Assembly: GCF_001039355.2 (NCBI RefSeq)
Contig: NW_019775834.1
Location: 50,683-114,682 of the forward strand
From: Lingula anatina
Lineage: Eukaryota > Brachiopoda > Lingulata > Lingulida > Lingulidae
Direction of reading: 5' to 3'
Length of the DNA: 64,000 nucleotides
Of the stretch, positions 26,432 to 36,282 are shown one piece after another. The notes beneath the pieces were generated by a model that did no database searches, was not told where the DNA came from, and saw only the letters and a list, made by a program, of their open reading frames with translations. Position 1 is the stretch's first letter. Each line of letters begins with the position of its first letter. The translations under genes and the position numbers were made by a program.

Positions 26432-27101
26432 TCACTCCGCATCTCTTTGGATGGTAGAGTTAGCCTTTAAGTGTCCATTCCACATGCGCTTGCCAAATCT
26501 GCAAAAATATTAAGAGAAAAAAAGGGTGATTAATCTGTTGTTCTTGCAATGTTCTCAACGGACAAAATGGCTGGGGAATATAAAACATTACATAAAATTT
26601 TGTCACGTTATGAAGTGGTCGTATGGCCTGTTTGTTACTGTATTATAATGATAATATCCCTTGCCGTTCAGTGTGCAAAATGCAATGTGTATTTTGGAGC
26701 CATTTTCAACCGACCAGTTTTTGTTTTGACGCCGAACGTGAAAGTCAAATTCAGTGCCGCATGCAAAAATACACGAAGTTCCGAATTACGATGAAGTATT
26801 TTCTGAGAATTACTCCAATATAGTGATGCAAGCGGGTCTCTTTGTATTCAAATATCAAGGAACTTAAAATAGAAAAACACTCAGCGCTAATTTTGGGAAG
26901 TTTAACTCAAATTACACATATGTTAAGAGCTTACTTTACTCTGCTTTCAACATCCAGTACCAGGCTGATGGTTCGCAGCAACTGTTTCAGTTGTCCCAGA
27001 GTACGTATCCCTTGCCGTTCAGTCTCCTCCTCTGCCATGATCCAACCAATCAGCAGAAAGGCCGTGAATGTCATGGAAATGAACGATTTGCCAGCAGCCA
27101 T
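26432..27101 (-). CDS. NPY/NPF-type neuropeptide precursor (77 aa)
   Basis: The coding exons on the minus strand are 27101-26935 (ATG to a GTAAGC donor, exon starting at acceptor 27115) and 26498-26432 (TTTTTGCAG acceptor, TGA stop). Residues 1-23 form a signal peptide (MAAGKSFISMTFTAFLLIGW, then IMA). The mature segment runs from about residue 24 to Phe57 and is followed by Gly-Lys-Arg, the amidation and dibasic cleavage signal; a 17-residue C-terminal flanking peptide follows. The intron interrupts the codon of Lys56, the penultimate mature residue, in phase 2. That is the hallmark intron of NPY/NPF genes, as is the three-exon layout with a non-coding first exon (family knowledge). The QLKQLL segment lies at the same distance from the C-terminal Phe as QLRQYL in molluscan NPF. 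The C terminus R-V-K-F-amide is unusual. Conversion to peptide and a receptor role as in NPY/NPF are inferred. Confidence 0.72.
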
Positions 27102-28031
27102 GCCAAACGTTTTTCCTGAAAATCAAAAGGTGTAAAACATTAATCCCCCTTTTTTCCCTTCCCCGTTCGAAATTCCCCAACCCTCGCTACACTATCCCAA
27201 AACTACCATTAGTGAATGAGGTATGAACGACTACAATTTTTTACCTCTCAAAGAGACAAAAAATCTCCAAAAATTTTCAGAAGAGAATTTTAGTTCTTAC
27301 AAGGAATTGGTTTAAAAACACACCATGCTAATATCTCGGCCCAAAAAGGAAAGATGTCACTCGGAATATTTATATGTATCCCAAGAACAAAACGCTGGAG
27401 AACCTTGCAGAATATTAAGAAGCTGCAGTGCAACTTATTTTTCCCTGTTCTCAAAATTTCATAAAGGGTAGAGGTGTGGTTTAAAATAATACAGCTGACA
27501 GTAAGACAACAGACACTAAATACTATTTACGTAGGGTCTTGAAATAATAGCCAATCGGTTAACCTGGGAAGAATACTTGGAGGATAGACTTAAGCCTACA
27601 TTTAGTAAAGTGTTTTGACCAAAAGACACAAATAAAATAAATATTGTCCAAGAGAGACAATTAGCAGGGGGCTAGGTGAATTCTGATAAAAATCAGCATC
27701 AACTTCGTTTTCTGTTCTCCTAACTTTGACCCAAAGCCAAAACTTTCGTGATTTTATATACCGTATTAAAATTCACACGTTTTGGTAAACCGTAATTTTG
27801 ATTACCTACCTGAAAATTAAGTAAGAAACTGTTACCATTTGAGAACATCGACGAACAAAATAAATGTAGCTGTATAAAATGCAAGCTCGCAAACTCACGC
27901 GCAATACTTCTTTATTCAAGAACGCTTTTCCAAACTGCACTACAGAACTCATCCCCTAAACAACCTCATCTCTTGTTTATCACATCGGTCACTGGTGCAC
28001 TCGCATCTTATTTTAAATATTTTTGACTCAC

Positions 28032-28222
28032 CTTCTAGCAGCAGCAACCCAATGCAAGACCAGTTCTGAATCCCTCCAATTGTCTTGGTGTAACTTCTTG
28101 AGAATCTTGTGTGGTTTCGTAGAAGTATGTTCTCTACGCGGTGGTCTCCTAACTAGTCGGTGCTCAAAGAATACCAAAAGTTTTGTTCTTTCAAAGTAGC
28201 TGGATCTCAGATTTTAACGAAA
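28032..28222 (-). other. Candidate 5' UTR first exon of the NPY/NPF-like gene
   Basis: On the minus strand this segment begins about 30 bp after a TATA box and ends at a strong donor (CTAGAAG followed by GTGAGTC). The next acceptor in line is at 27115, 14 bp before the prohormone ATG. The exon has no necessary open frame. The 5' end is estimated from the TATA spacing. Confidence 0.5.
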
Positions 28223-28249
28223 ACTTTGAAAAAGGTGTGCAGCCGTCTC

Positions 28250-28255
28250 TTTATA
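28250..28255 (-). promoter_or_regulatory. TATA box for the NPY/NPF-like gene
   Basis: TATAAA is read on the minus strand inside CCTTTATAAAGAG, about 220 bp upstream of the donor at 28032. Peptide hormone genes often have TATA promoters. The core is nearly palindromic, so direction is set by the gene model. Confidence 0.5.
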
Positions 28256-28759
28256 AAGGCAGTGTGGCATCAGTTATTTAATCAGTGTCTATTACTTTGA
28301 CTTAATTGTTTTTTGTGATATCTCATATTTGTTCCGTTAGTAACTAGTAGTCCCGTTTTATTTCCTAATTTACGAGTATCTCATTTTTATCGAAAAGCCA
28401 GACAGCCACCTGATATCCCTCCTCCTTTGTCAACGTATTAAGAAGCATCGGCGTGTTGAGTTTAACAACGAATTTTATCGGCCTGGCTTCTGTGCGGCTG
28501 CAAGGGGACTTGCTGAATGCAATCAGACTGTTATGCCTTACTTTGTTTTTAATGTCCTCAAATAATCACCAGCTTTTCTGTACTCTACTCAACGCCAGGG
28601 GGCATGTTAATCTGACTGTGTTCAGCGAGAGTTAGTGGGCATCAGCTAAAATTCATTGCGAACGGTCCCATAGGCAAACGCAAGTTAGAAATGGTCTTCA
28701 GTTTTCGCTCCCACTCCATGTCAAACGCCTCAGCCCCCCCCCCCCCACCACACACACAC

Positions 28760-29010
28760 ACACACATAGGCCTACTGGTATGCATATGCATAAACAAACG
28801 CACACGTTTCCTCCCAAATACATGCACACACTTATTAGTGAAAAGGTGTGTATATGTGAAATACTAGTGCACAGATCTTCATGTGGTACATGGAAATCAT
28901 TTAGCAATACAAAATCAACAGAGGTGAAATATTAATCAGTGTCCTATCATGAATGGCTGATATGCACAGATTTTGTCTTTGATGTTATACTGTGTGATAT
29001 GACGCAGGTG
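28760..29010 (+). repeat. Dispersed repeat, copy 1
   Basis: It contains 'agatcttcatgtggtacatg', 'aaatcatttagcaata' and 'atgatgttatactgtgtgat'-like blocks ending near 'ctgtttaaag'. The same blocks, in order, occur at 32320-32545 and, reverse complemented, at 43010-43235 and 47830-48030. The family has a variable (CA/GT)n end. No coding frame is seen. Confidence 0.75.
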
Positions 29011-29050
29011 CCTGGCTGTTTAAAGAAGAGACCCTCCTCCCCCCCCCCCC

Positions 29051-29087
<37 letters not shown>

Positions 29088-29253
29088 TGATGGAACATCC
29101 GGGAAGCAGATCTCTATGGCGGACAAAAATAATAAAAAATGACGAAATTATTTTGAAATTCCTTTCTTTTGTAAATGAAGGAAATGACGATCCCACATTA
29201 CAGAATATTGAAAGTACATAACAGGATATGAGATTATCTGAACGGCGCAATTG

Positions 29254-29256
<3 letters not shown>

Positions 29257-29309
<53 letters not shown>
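29257..29309. repeat. (GA)n microsatellite
   Basis: About 26 GA dinucleotides; a shorter interrupted allele is at the matching place in unit 2 (about 32807-32850). Confidence 0.9.
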
Positions 29310-29311
<2 letters not shown>

Positions 29312-30033
29312 GCTTGTGGAATTTAAAGTGCATGTATTCCATAGAAGGCAAGGTTATTTTACATATTACACTTTACAGGGGTACGGAGGTCTTCATAAAA
29401 CAACAGCTAGATTCCCACTGAGATTTATATTAAGGGCAATAGAAATATCCCTGAAGCGAGAAGAAGTGTATTACAATTTATCATCATAATTTTTAATAAC
29501 CTGTTTTAAAACAATGAAACCAGACTTGAATCTATAAAGATGTAGTGATCTTTATTCAGGTCCTAGTCCAATAAATGTACCATAGTTAAATGAAGAGTGG
29601 GTTATGGATACTAAGTAACTGTTCAAATAATTCAAAATCAAATTTTTGACAAACCGATTTTTCCTGTTCGCGAAGATATACATCTGAAACTCGATGACAA
29701 TGTTTTTATCCTTAGAATTAACCACAACCTTGTAATTGTCTGTTTTGGCGTAAAAGATTAAATAACAAATAAAATATTGATTATTTCAATTACTTTCTCC
29801 GTCCCAATTACATGAAACTTAGAACTGAAATCGTTTTTCATCTTTTTTCAATTTGTGAGAAAAAATATGAAAATTAAAAAAGGAGAAATATCTGGTGCTT
29901 CAACCAGTTCATTGAAAGTCTTATTAACTGTCACACCTTTTCGTTGTATTTTGCATAATGTTGCTTCTGTTTACGTAGTGCCATAAACAGAAGGCTTGTC
30001 ATTCTCACACACTCTTTTATTGGGTTTATTAAT

Positions 30034-30200
30034 CAGGGGCGGATCCAGAGATATTTTCTGACAGTCTTCCAAAATATCTTTGTTGATCCATCCTCATTTT
30101 TGATCGTCTTCCGACAGAAAAAGTTTGATATCCGTCTATGTAAACTTGAAAATCTGACCGTCTTCCGGAAGACCCAGAAGACGGCCTTAATCCGCCCCTG
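30034..30200. mobile_element. hAT-like MITE present only in VWA copy 1
   Basis: It begins CAGGGGCGGAT and ends ATCCGCCCCTG, an 11-bp perfect inverted terminus typical of hAT ends (family knowledge), with internal 'gtcttccg' repeats. The matching place in unit 2 (about 33572-33580, 'tattaattcgcct') has no element, so the event is a presence/absence difference between the copies. No clean 8-bp target duplication is visible. Confidence 0.75.
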
Positions 30201-30271
30201 TTAACCATTTATAATTCGCCTTTCTTTTACACTTCTGTCTGTGCTCTATTCGTAAACAAGGCGCACAGAAA

Positions 30272-31950
30272 TTATAACGCCTCTAAAGTGCAAGCATCGT
30301 CAGTTTTCTTCTTTATCGCCACATCATCCTCACCTTCTGTTTTTCCTTCCCGAGAGCGGTCCTGTTCGACCCTTAAACGTCTTTTTGTCAGATACAAGAA
30401 TAAACCACACAAGCCGCAAAGAAATGCTAAAGCAAATACCGCACCGCTTAGACCAAAGATGATCACTTCTTCACGATTAAATCTCTTAAAAATGTCTTCG
30501 TTTTTTGCATTGGTCGGAGACGTTGACGTGGCCTGCTTACGTGTATTACAACCGAACCCCGTTCGGCATGTCACATCAGAATGTGTAAACGGGCCACTTG
30601 TGACAGTGGACGAGTCCTTAGTTGTCACTGTAGAAAGTGTTAAGTCATATCTGGCAGTGGATGAAGTAGTTCTAGTCGTGGTCGTAGGATCTGGACACTG
30701 ACGTTTGTAGTAATGATACCAATTGGTTGAGGTAAGATCTGTACTTGGGGTTGTTGGAACTGGAGAGCGAAGAAATTGTAGTGAAACTAAACAGCGCATA
30801 ACTTGCACCACTTGCTTTATTATGAAAAGAAGAATACTTCAATGATTTTCGACGCGCACCTTTTATTTATGTGAATTTTTTAATTATATATATATATATA
30901 TATTGTAAAACAGAATAAATAAATTAATTTTTTCGTTGAAAAGGAATTACCACTTGAACATATAAAAAGATATGTCAATGATTGCGAAACTGGAGAAGAG
31001 GGCAAAACATATGAGAGAGAAAAATTGAAAAAGGAAAGCTATGGAAACGGAAAAATGGCACAGGCACACTCTCACACAAGAATACCTGCGCAGAGAGCCG
31101 TTGAAATGTTGACGGTTACATCCTCCAGGTCCCCAAACGTCTTGACGGCTAACGCATGCGTGTCTACAGGATCGCTAGACAATGCTTGCAGCTCGTATGT
31201 ATTGACATTGTTCCCAATACCAATGACAAACACTTCGATGCCTTGATTTTTTGCCAACACGCTGTTCTTTACAGCTCTGCAAAGTACTGGCGACAAGTCT
31301 GTTGTCATGAGCACGATGATTTTCCTTGTATTATGACGCCCACCTTGCGCGTGTGATGGATTTAGAAACGAAGAGCGCGTGTAGCTGAGAGCTCTCGAAG
31401 CTTGGCTTCCACGGAAATTATTAGCGTCGACAGTAACTGTATCAATGCTCCTCCATATGTTTCCATGAGACTGCTCACGATCAAGTGTAATAATTGCTGT
31501 GACAGACGGTATAAACGATATAACGGCGACGCTTACGTTGTTGGGACCTATGATGAAAGAAACGTTGGCTAACGTTTTGATGAAGTTTCCGATCTTTCCC
31601 GCGTCGCCTGCGACACCAGTCACGTCCAGAAGAAATGCAATGTCGGCTTCTCGAGTGACTAAAGAATTAATATTAATGTTAGTAAACTCAAAACCATAAA
31701 ATGATAATGATTTAAAACAAAATTAACAACTCCTCTTCTTTAAAGACAACTTCCTTCTTTCTGTTTCATATTCAAGGTGCCACCAAAGGCAGAATTAATG
31801 CTGAAAGCGATCAAACAAAAAAATTCAGACAAAAATCGTAAAATTTTTTCCTACATCACAAATATTTGTTTACCCACCGCAGGTATTATGACCACTCTTC
31901 AATATTGTTGCTGTCAAAACGCAGAAAGCCAACGTTTTCCAAGTAAGCAT
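30272..31950 (-). CDS. Type I membrane protein with von Willebrand A domain, copy 1 (377 aa)
   Basis: Exons on the minus strand: 31950-31878, 31658-31086, 30759-30272 (73 + 573 + 488 nt, phases 1, 1, stop). Residues 1-20 or so form a signal peptide (MLTWKTLAFCVLTATILKSG). The VWA domain fills exon 2 (residues about 25-215), starting READIAFLLDVTG and including IIVLMTTDLSP and IEVFVIGIGN. Exon 3 encodes a Thr/Ser/Pro-rich stalk (about residues 216-300), one membrane helix (IIFGLSGAVFALAFLCGLCG), a basic stop-transfer KRRLR and an acidic/basic cytoplasmic tail to the stop. The upstream in-frame Met at 32073 lacks a signal sequence, so 31950 is preferred. The first exon uses a GTGGGT donor because it alone keeps the frame. 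The MIDAS metal motif DxSxS is DVTGV here, so metal binding is doubtful. Adhesion or matrix binding is inferred from the domain. Confidence 0.85.
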
Positions 31951-32260
31951 GATTTGGTTTAAACACGTTTTAGGTCCAGTGCACTGTTTCCAAACGTACC
32001 AATCATGTACCAATCGTAAAAATCTTCTCATAAGTGATGCGTTAGACCATTTGCCAAAACCTTGGGTCCACAAACTGCATGGTGTGTTTACAGTGAAGTC
32101 CGGTTTACATTTGGAGAAAATGATCTGACCCTATTTCGAGCAAGATGCTCTTTGGTTTCACACTGATTCAAGCGAGACTAATCAGGGTTTTCTTTTTTTT
32201 AAAGATTACATACCATGTACATAAGATGTGATCGTTTTTTTTTTTTTTTTTTTTTTTTTC

Positions 32261-32261
32261 N
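32261..32261. other. Single-N contig join
   Basis: The single N lies between a T run and a C run, exactly at the boundary of the two VWA units. Scaffolders often write one N where contigs overlap or the gap estimate is negative. Confidence 0.85.
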
Positions 32262-32288
32262 CCCCCCCCCCCACCAACCCCCCCCCCC

Positions 32289-32319
<31 letters not shown>

Positions 32320-32545
32320 ATAGGCCTACTGGTATGCATATGCATAAACAAACGCACACGTTTCCGCCCAAATACGTGCACACACTTACTAGTGCAAAGA
32401 TACGTCTATGTGATACACACTGTATACTAGTGCACAGATCTTCATGTGGTACATGGAAATCATTTAGCACATTTATAAAATCAAAAGAGATGACCAGTCC
32501 CCTATTATGAATGGGTGATATGTACAGATTTTGGCTGTTTAAAGG
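32320..32545 (+). repeat. Dispersed repeat, copy 2
   Basis: Same blocks as 28760-29010, with a deletion of the 'tctttgatgttatactgtgt' section before 'ggctgtttaaag'. It is part of duplication unit 2. Confidence 0.7.
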
Positions 32546-32581
32546 AGAGCCCCCCCCCACACACACACACATACACGCACA

Positions 32582-32624
<43 letters not shown>

Positions 32625-32803
32625 CATCTTGCTAAAATGATGGAACATCCGGGAAGCAGATCTCTATGGCGGACAAAAATAATAAAAAATGGCGAAATTA
32701 TTTTGAAATTCCTTTCTTTTGTAAATGAAGGAAATGACGATCCCACATTACAGAGTATTGAAAGTACATAACAGGATATGAGATTATCTGAACGGCGCAA
32801 TTG

Positions 32804-32845
<42 letters not shown>

Positions 32846-33634
32846 CGAGGGTGCTAGTGGAATTTAAAGTGCATGTATTCTATAGAAGGCAAGGTTATTT
32901 TAGATATTACACTTTACAGTGGTACGGAGGTCTTCATAAAACAACAGCTAGATTCCCACTGAGATTTATATTAAGGGCAATAGAAATATCCCTGAAGCGA
33001 GAAGAAGTGTATTACAATTTATCATCATACTTTTTAATAACCTGTTATAAAACAATGATACTAGCCATGATCCTGAATCTATAAAGCTGTAGTGAGCTTT
33101 ATTCAGGACCTGGTCAAATTAGTGGGTTATGGAAACCAAATGTTCAAATAATTCAAAATCAAATTTTTGACAAACCGATTTTTCCTTTTCGCGAAGACAT
33201 ATATCTGAAACTCGAAGACAATGTTTTTATCCTTAGAATTAACCACAACCTTGTAATTGACTTTTTTGGTGTAAAAGACTAAATAACAAATAAAATATTG
33301 ATTATTTCAATTACTTTCTCCGTCCCAATTACATGAAACTTAGAACTGAAACCGTTTTTCATCTTTTTTCAATTTGTGAGAAACAAAATATGAAAATTAA
33401 AAAAGGAGAAATTTCTGGTGCTTCAACCGGTTCATTGAAACTTAATAAACACTTAACGATATTTTTTATTAACTGTCACACCTTTTCGTTGTATTTTGCA
33501 TAATGTTGCTTCTGCTTACGTAGTGCCATAAACAGAAAGTTTGTAATTCTTATACACTCTTTTATTGGTTTTATTAATTCGCCTTTCTTTCACTCTTCTG
33601 TCTGTGCTCTATCCGTAAACAAGGATCACAGATA

Positions 33635-35322
33635 TTATATCGCCTCTAAAGTGCAAGCATCGTCAGTTTTCTTCTTTATCGCCACATCATCCTCACCTTC
33701 TGTTTTTCCTTCCCGAGAGCGGTCCTGTTCGACCCTTAAACGTCTTTTTGTCAGATACAAGAATAATCCACACAAACCGCAAAGAAATGCTAAAGCAAAT
33801 ACCGCACCGCTTAGACCAAAGATGATCACTTCTTCACGATTAAATCTCTTGAAAAGGTCTTCGTCTTTCGCATCGGTCGGAGACGTTGACGTGGCCTGCT
33901 TACGTGTACTACAACCGAGCCCGGTTCGGCTTGTTACATCAGAACGTGTAAACGGGCCACCTGTGGCAGTGAACGAGTCCGATGTTGTCACTGTAGAAAG
34001 TGTTAAGTCATATCTGGCAGTGGATGAAGTAGTTCTAGTTGTGGTCGTAGGATCCGGACACTGGCGTTTGTAGTAATTATACCATTTAGTTGTAGTACGA
34101 TCTGTACTTTGGGTTGTTGGAACTGGAAAGCGAAGAAATTGTAGTGAAACTAAACAGCGCATAACTTGCACCACTTGCTTTATCAAGAAAAGAAGAATAC
34201 TTCAATGATTTTCGATGCGCACCTTTTATTTATGTGAATTTTTTAATTATATATATTGTAAAACAGAATAAATAAATTAATTGATTCGCTGAAAAGGAAT
34301 TACCACTTGAACATATAAAAAGATATGTAAATGATTGCGAAACTGGAGAAGAGGGCAAAACATATGAAAGAGAAAAATTGAAAAGGGAAAGCTATGGAAA
34401 CGGAAAAATGCCACAGGCACACTCTCACACAAGAATACCTGCGCAGAGAGACGTTGAAATGTTGACGGTTACATCCTCCAGGTCCCCAAACGTCTGGACG
34501 GCTAACGCATGCGTGTCTACAGGATCGCTAGACAATGCTTGCAGCTCATAAATATTGACTTTGTTTCCAATGCCTATGACAAACACTTCGATACTTTGAT
34601 TTTTTGCTAACACGCTGTTCTTTACAGCTCTGCAAAGTACTGGCGACAAGTCTGTTGTCATGAGCACGATGATTTTCCTTGTATTATGACGCCCACCTTG
34701 CGCGTGTGATGGATTTAGAAACGAAGAGCGCGTGTAGCTGAGAGCTCTCGAAGCTTGGCTCCCACGGAAATTATTAGCGTCAACAGTAATTGTATCAATG
34801 CTCCTCCATATGTTTCCATAAGACTGCTCACGATCCAGTGTAATAATTGCTGTGACAGACGGTATAAACGATATAACGGCGACGCTTACGTTGTTGGGAC
34901 CTATGATGAAAGAATCGTTGGCTAATGTTTTGATGAAGTTTCCGATCTTTCCCGCGTCGCCTGCGACACCAGTCACGTCCAGAAGAAAGGCAATGTCGGC
35001 TTCTCGAGTGACTGAAAATTAACATTAATGATAGTAAACTTAGAACAATTTTTAAAGGTCACCCTAATTAATGATTTAAAATCAAATTAATTATTTCTCT
35101 TCATTAAAGACAAATCTCTGCTTACTCTTAGCTATCCAAGCGCCATCAAAGGCAGAATTAATACTGAAAGCGACCAAACGACCAAACGAAAAATGTCAGG
35201 AAATATCTTCAAAAAACTTTTCCAACATCATAAATATTTGTTTACCCACCGCACGCATTATGACCACTCTTCAATATTGTTGCTGTCAAAACGCAGAAAG
35301 CCAACGTTTTCCAGGTAAGCAT
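33635..35322 (-). CDS. Type I membrane protein with von Willebrand A domain, copy 2 (377 aa)
   Basis: Exons on the minus strand: 35322-35250, 35011-34439, 34122-33635, with the same lengths (73, 573, 488 nt) and phases as copy 1, so the gene is intact. The domain order is the same: signal peptide, VWA with the same DVTGV metal site, Thr-rich stalk, single helix and tail. By hand comparison the VWA exon has about eight amino-acid changes from copy 1. The stalk has about 16 changed and about 10 silently changed codons out of some 86. The helix and tail are identical except the last residue (Ile for Leu), with two silent changes. Either it is a second gene or the other allele. Confidence 0.82.
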
Positions 35323-35599
35323 TATTTGGTTTAAACACGTTTTAGGTCCAGTGCACTGTTTCCAAACGTACCAATCATGATCAAAAATCTTCTCATAAGT
35401 GATGCGTTAGACCACTTGCCAAAACCTTGGGTCCACAAACTGCATGGTGTGTTTACAGTGAAGTCTGGTTTACATTTGGAGAAAATGATCTGACCCTATT
35501 TCGAGCAAGATGCTCTTTGGTTTCGAACTGATTCAAGCGAGACTAATCAGGGTTTTTTTGTTTCAGATTACATACCATGTACATAAGATGTGATCGTTT

Positions 35600-35650
<51 letters not shown>

Positions 35651-36282
35651 NNNNNNNNNNNNNNNNNNNNNNNNNNNNNNNNNNNNNNNNNNNNNNNNNN
35701 NNNNNNNNNNNNNNNNNNNNNNNNNNNNNNNNNNNNNNNNNNNNNNNNNNNNNNNNNNNNNNNNNNNNNNNNNNNNNNNNNNNNNNNNNNNNNNNNNNNN
35801 NNNNNNNNNNNNNNNNNNNNNNNNNNNNNNNNNNNNNNNNNNNNNNNNNNNNNNNNNNNNNNNNNNNNNNNNNNNNNNNNNNNNNNNNNNNNNNNNNNNN
35901 NNNNNNNNNNNNNNNNNNNNNNNNNNNNNNNNNNNNNNNNNNNNNNNNNNNNNNNNNNNNNNNNNNNNNNNNNNNNNNNNNNNNNNNNNNNNNNNNNNNN
36001 NNNNNNNNNNNNNNNNNNNNNNNNNNNNNNNNNNNNNNNNNNNNNNNNNNNNNNNNNNNNNNNNNNNNNNNNNNNNNNNNNNNNNNNNNNNNNNNNNNNN
36101 NNNNNNNNNNNNNNNNNNNNNNNNNNNNNNNNNNNNNNNNNNNNNNNNNNNNNNNNNNNNNNNNNNNNNNNNNNNNNNNNNNNNNNNNNNNNNNNNNNNN
36201 NNNNNNNNNNNNNNNNNNNNNNNNNNNNNNNNNNNNNNNNNNNNNNNNNNNNNNNNNNNNNNNNNNNNNNNNNNNNNNNNNN
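35651..36282. other. Assembly gap (632 N)
   Basis: The gap follows a long T run at the end of VWA unit 2. Further VWA copies could be hidden here. Confidence 0.98.

Larger units (their letters stand above)
28737..32260. repeat. Direct duplication, unit 1 (contains VWA gene copy 1)
   Basis: It runs from a C run plus (CA)n to a T run (after GTACATAAGATGTGATCG). It repeats almost completely as 32262-35650, in the same order and orientation, including introns and flanks. The join with unit 2 is a single N at 32261 between a T run and a C run. Unit 1 alone carries the hAT-like element at 30034-30200. Confidence 0.9.
32262..35650. repeat. Direct duplication, unit 2 (contains VWA gene copy 2)
   Basis: This is a complete contig bounded by the N at 32261 and the 632-N gap at 35651, and it matches 28737-32260 throughout. 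Coding differences are few in the VWA and tail parts and many in the stalk. An unmerged allele or a true tandem gene copy would both fit. Confidence 0.9.

Noticed and set aside
26842-27135. 97-codon plus-strand frame
   Set aside because: Antisense to the prohormone exon; the minus strand has the signal peptide and splice sites.
28737-29090. CRISPR-like or satellite array from the repeated CA blocks
   Set aside because: Simple dinucleotide repeats without regular unit and spacer structure; the DNA is clearly eukaryotic.
30288-30701. 137-codon plus-strand frame, and its partner at 33651-34073
   Set aside because: Antisense to the VWA exon 3 on the minus strand, which has a consistent splice model, a helix and a tail.
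31950-32073. Upstream start for VWA copy 1 at 32073
   Set aside because: It would put 41 charged and aromatic residues before the signal peptide; 31950 matches copy 2 (35322) and gives a normal signal sequence.
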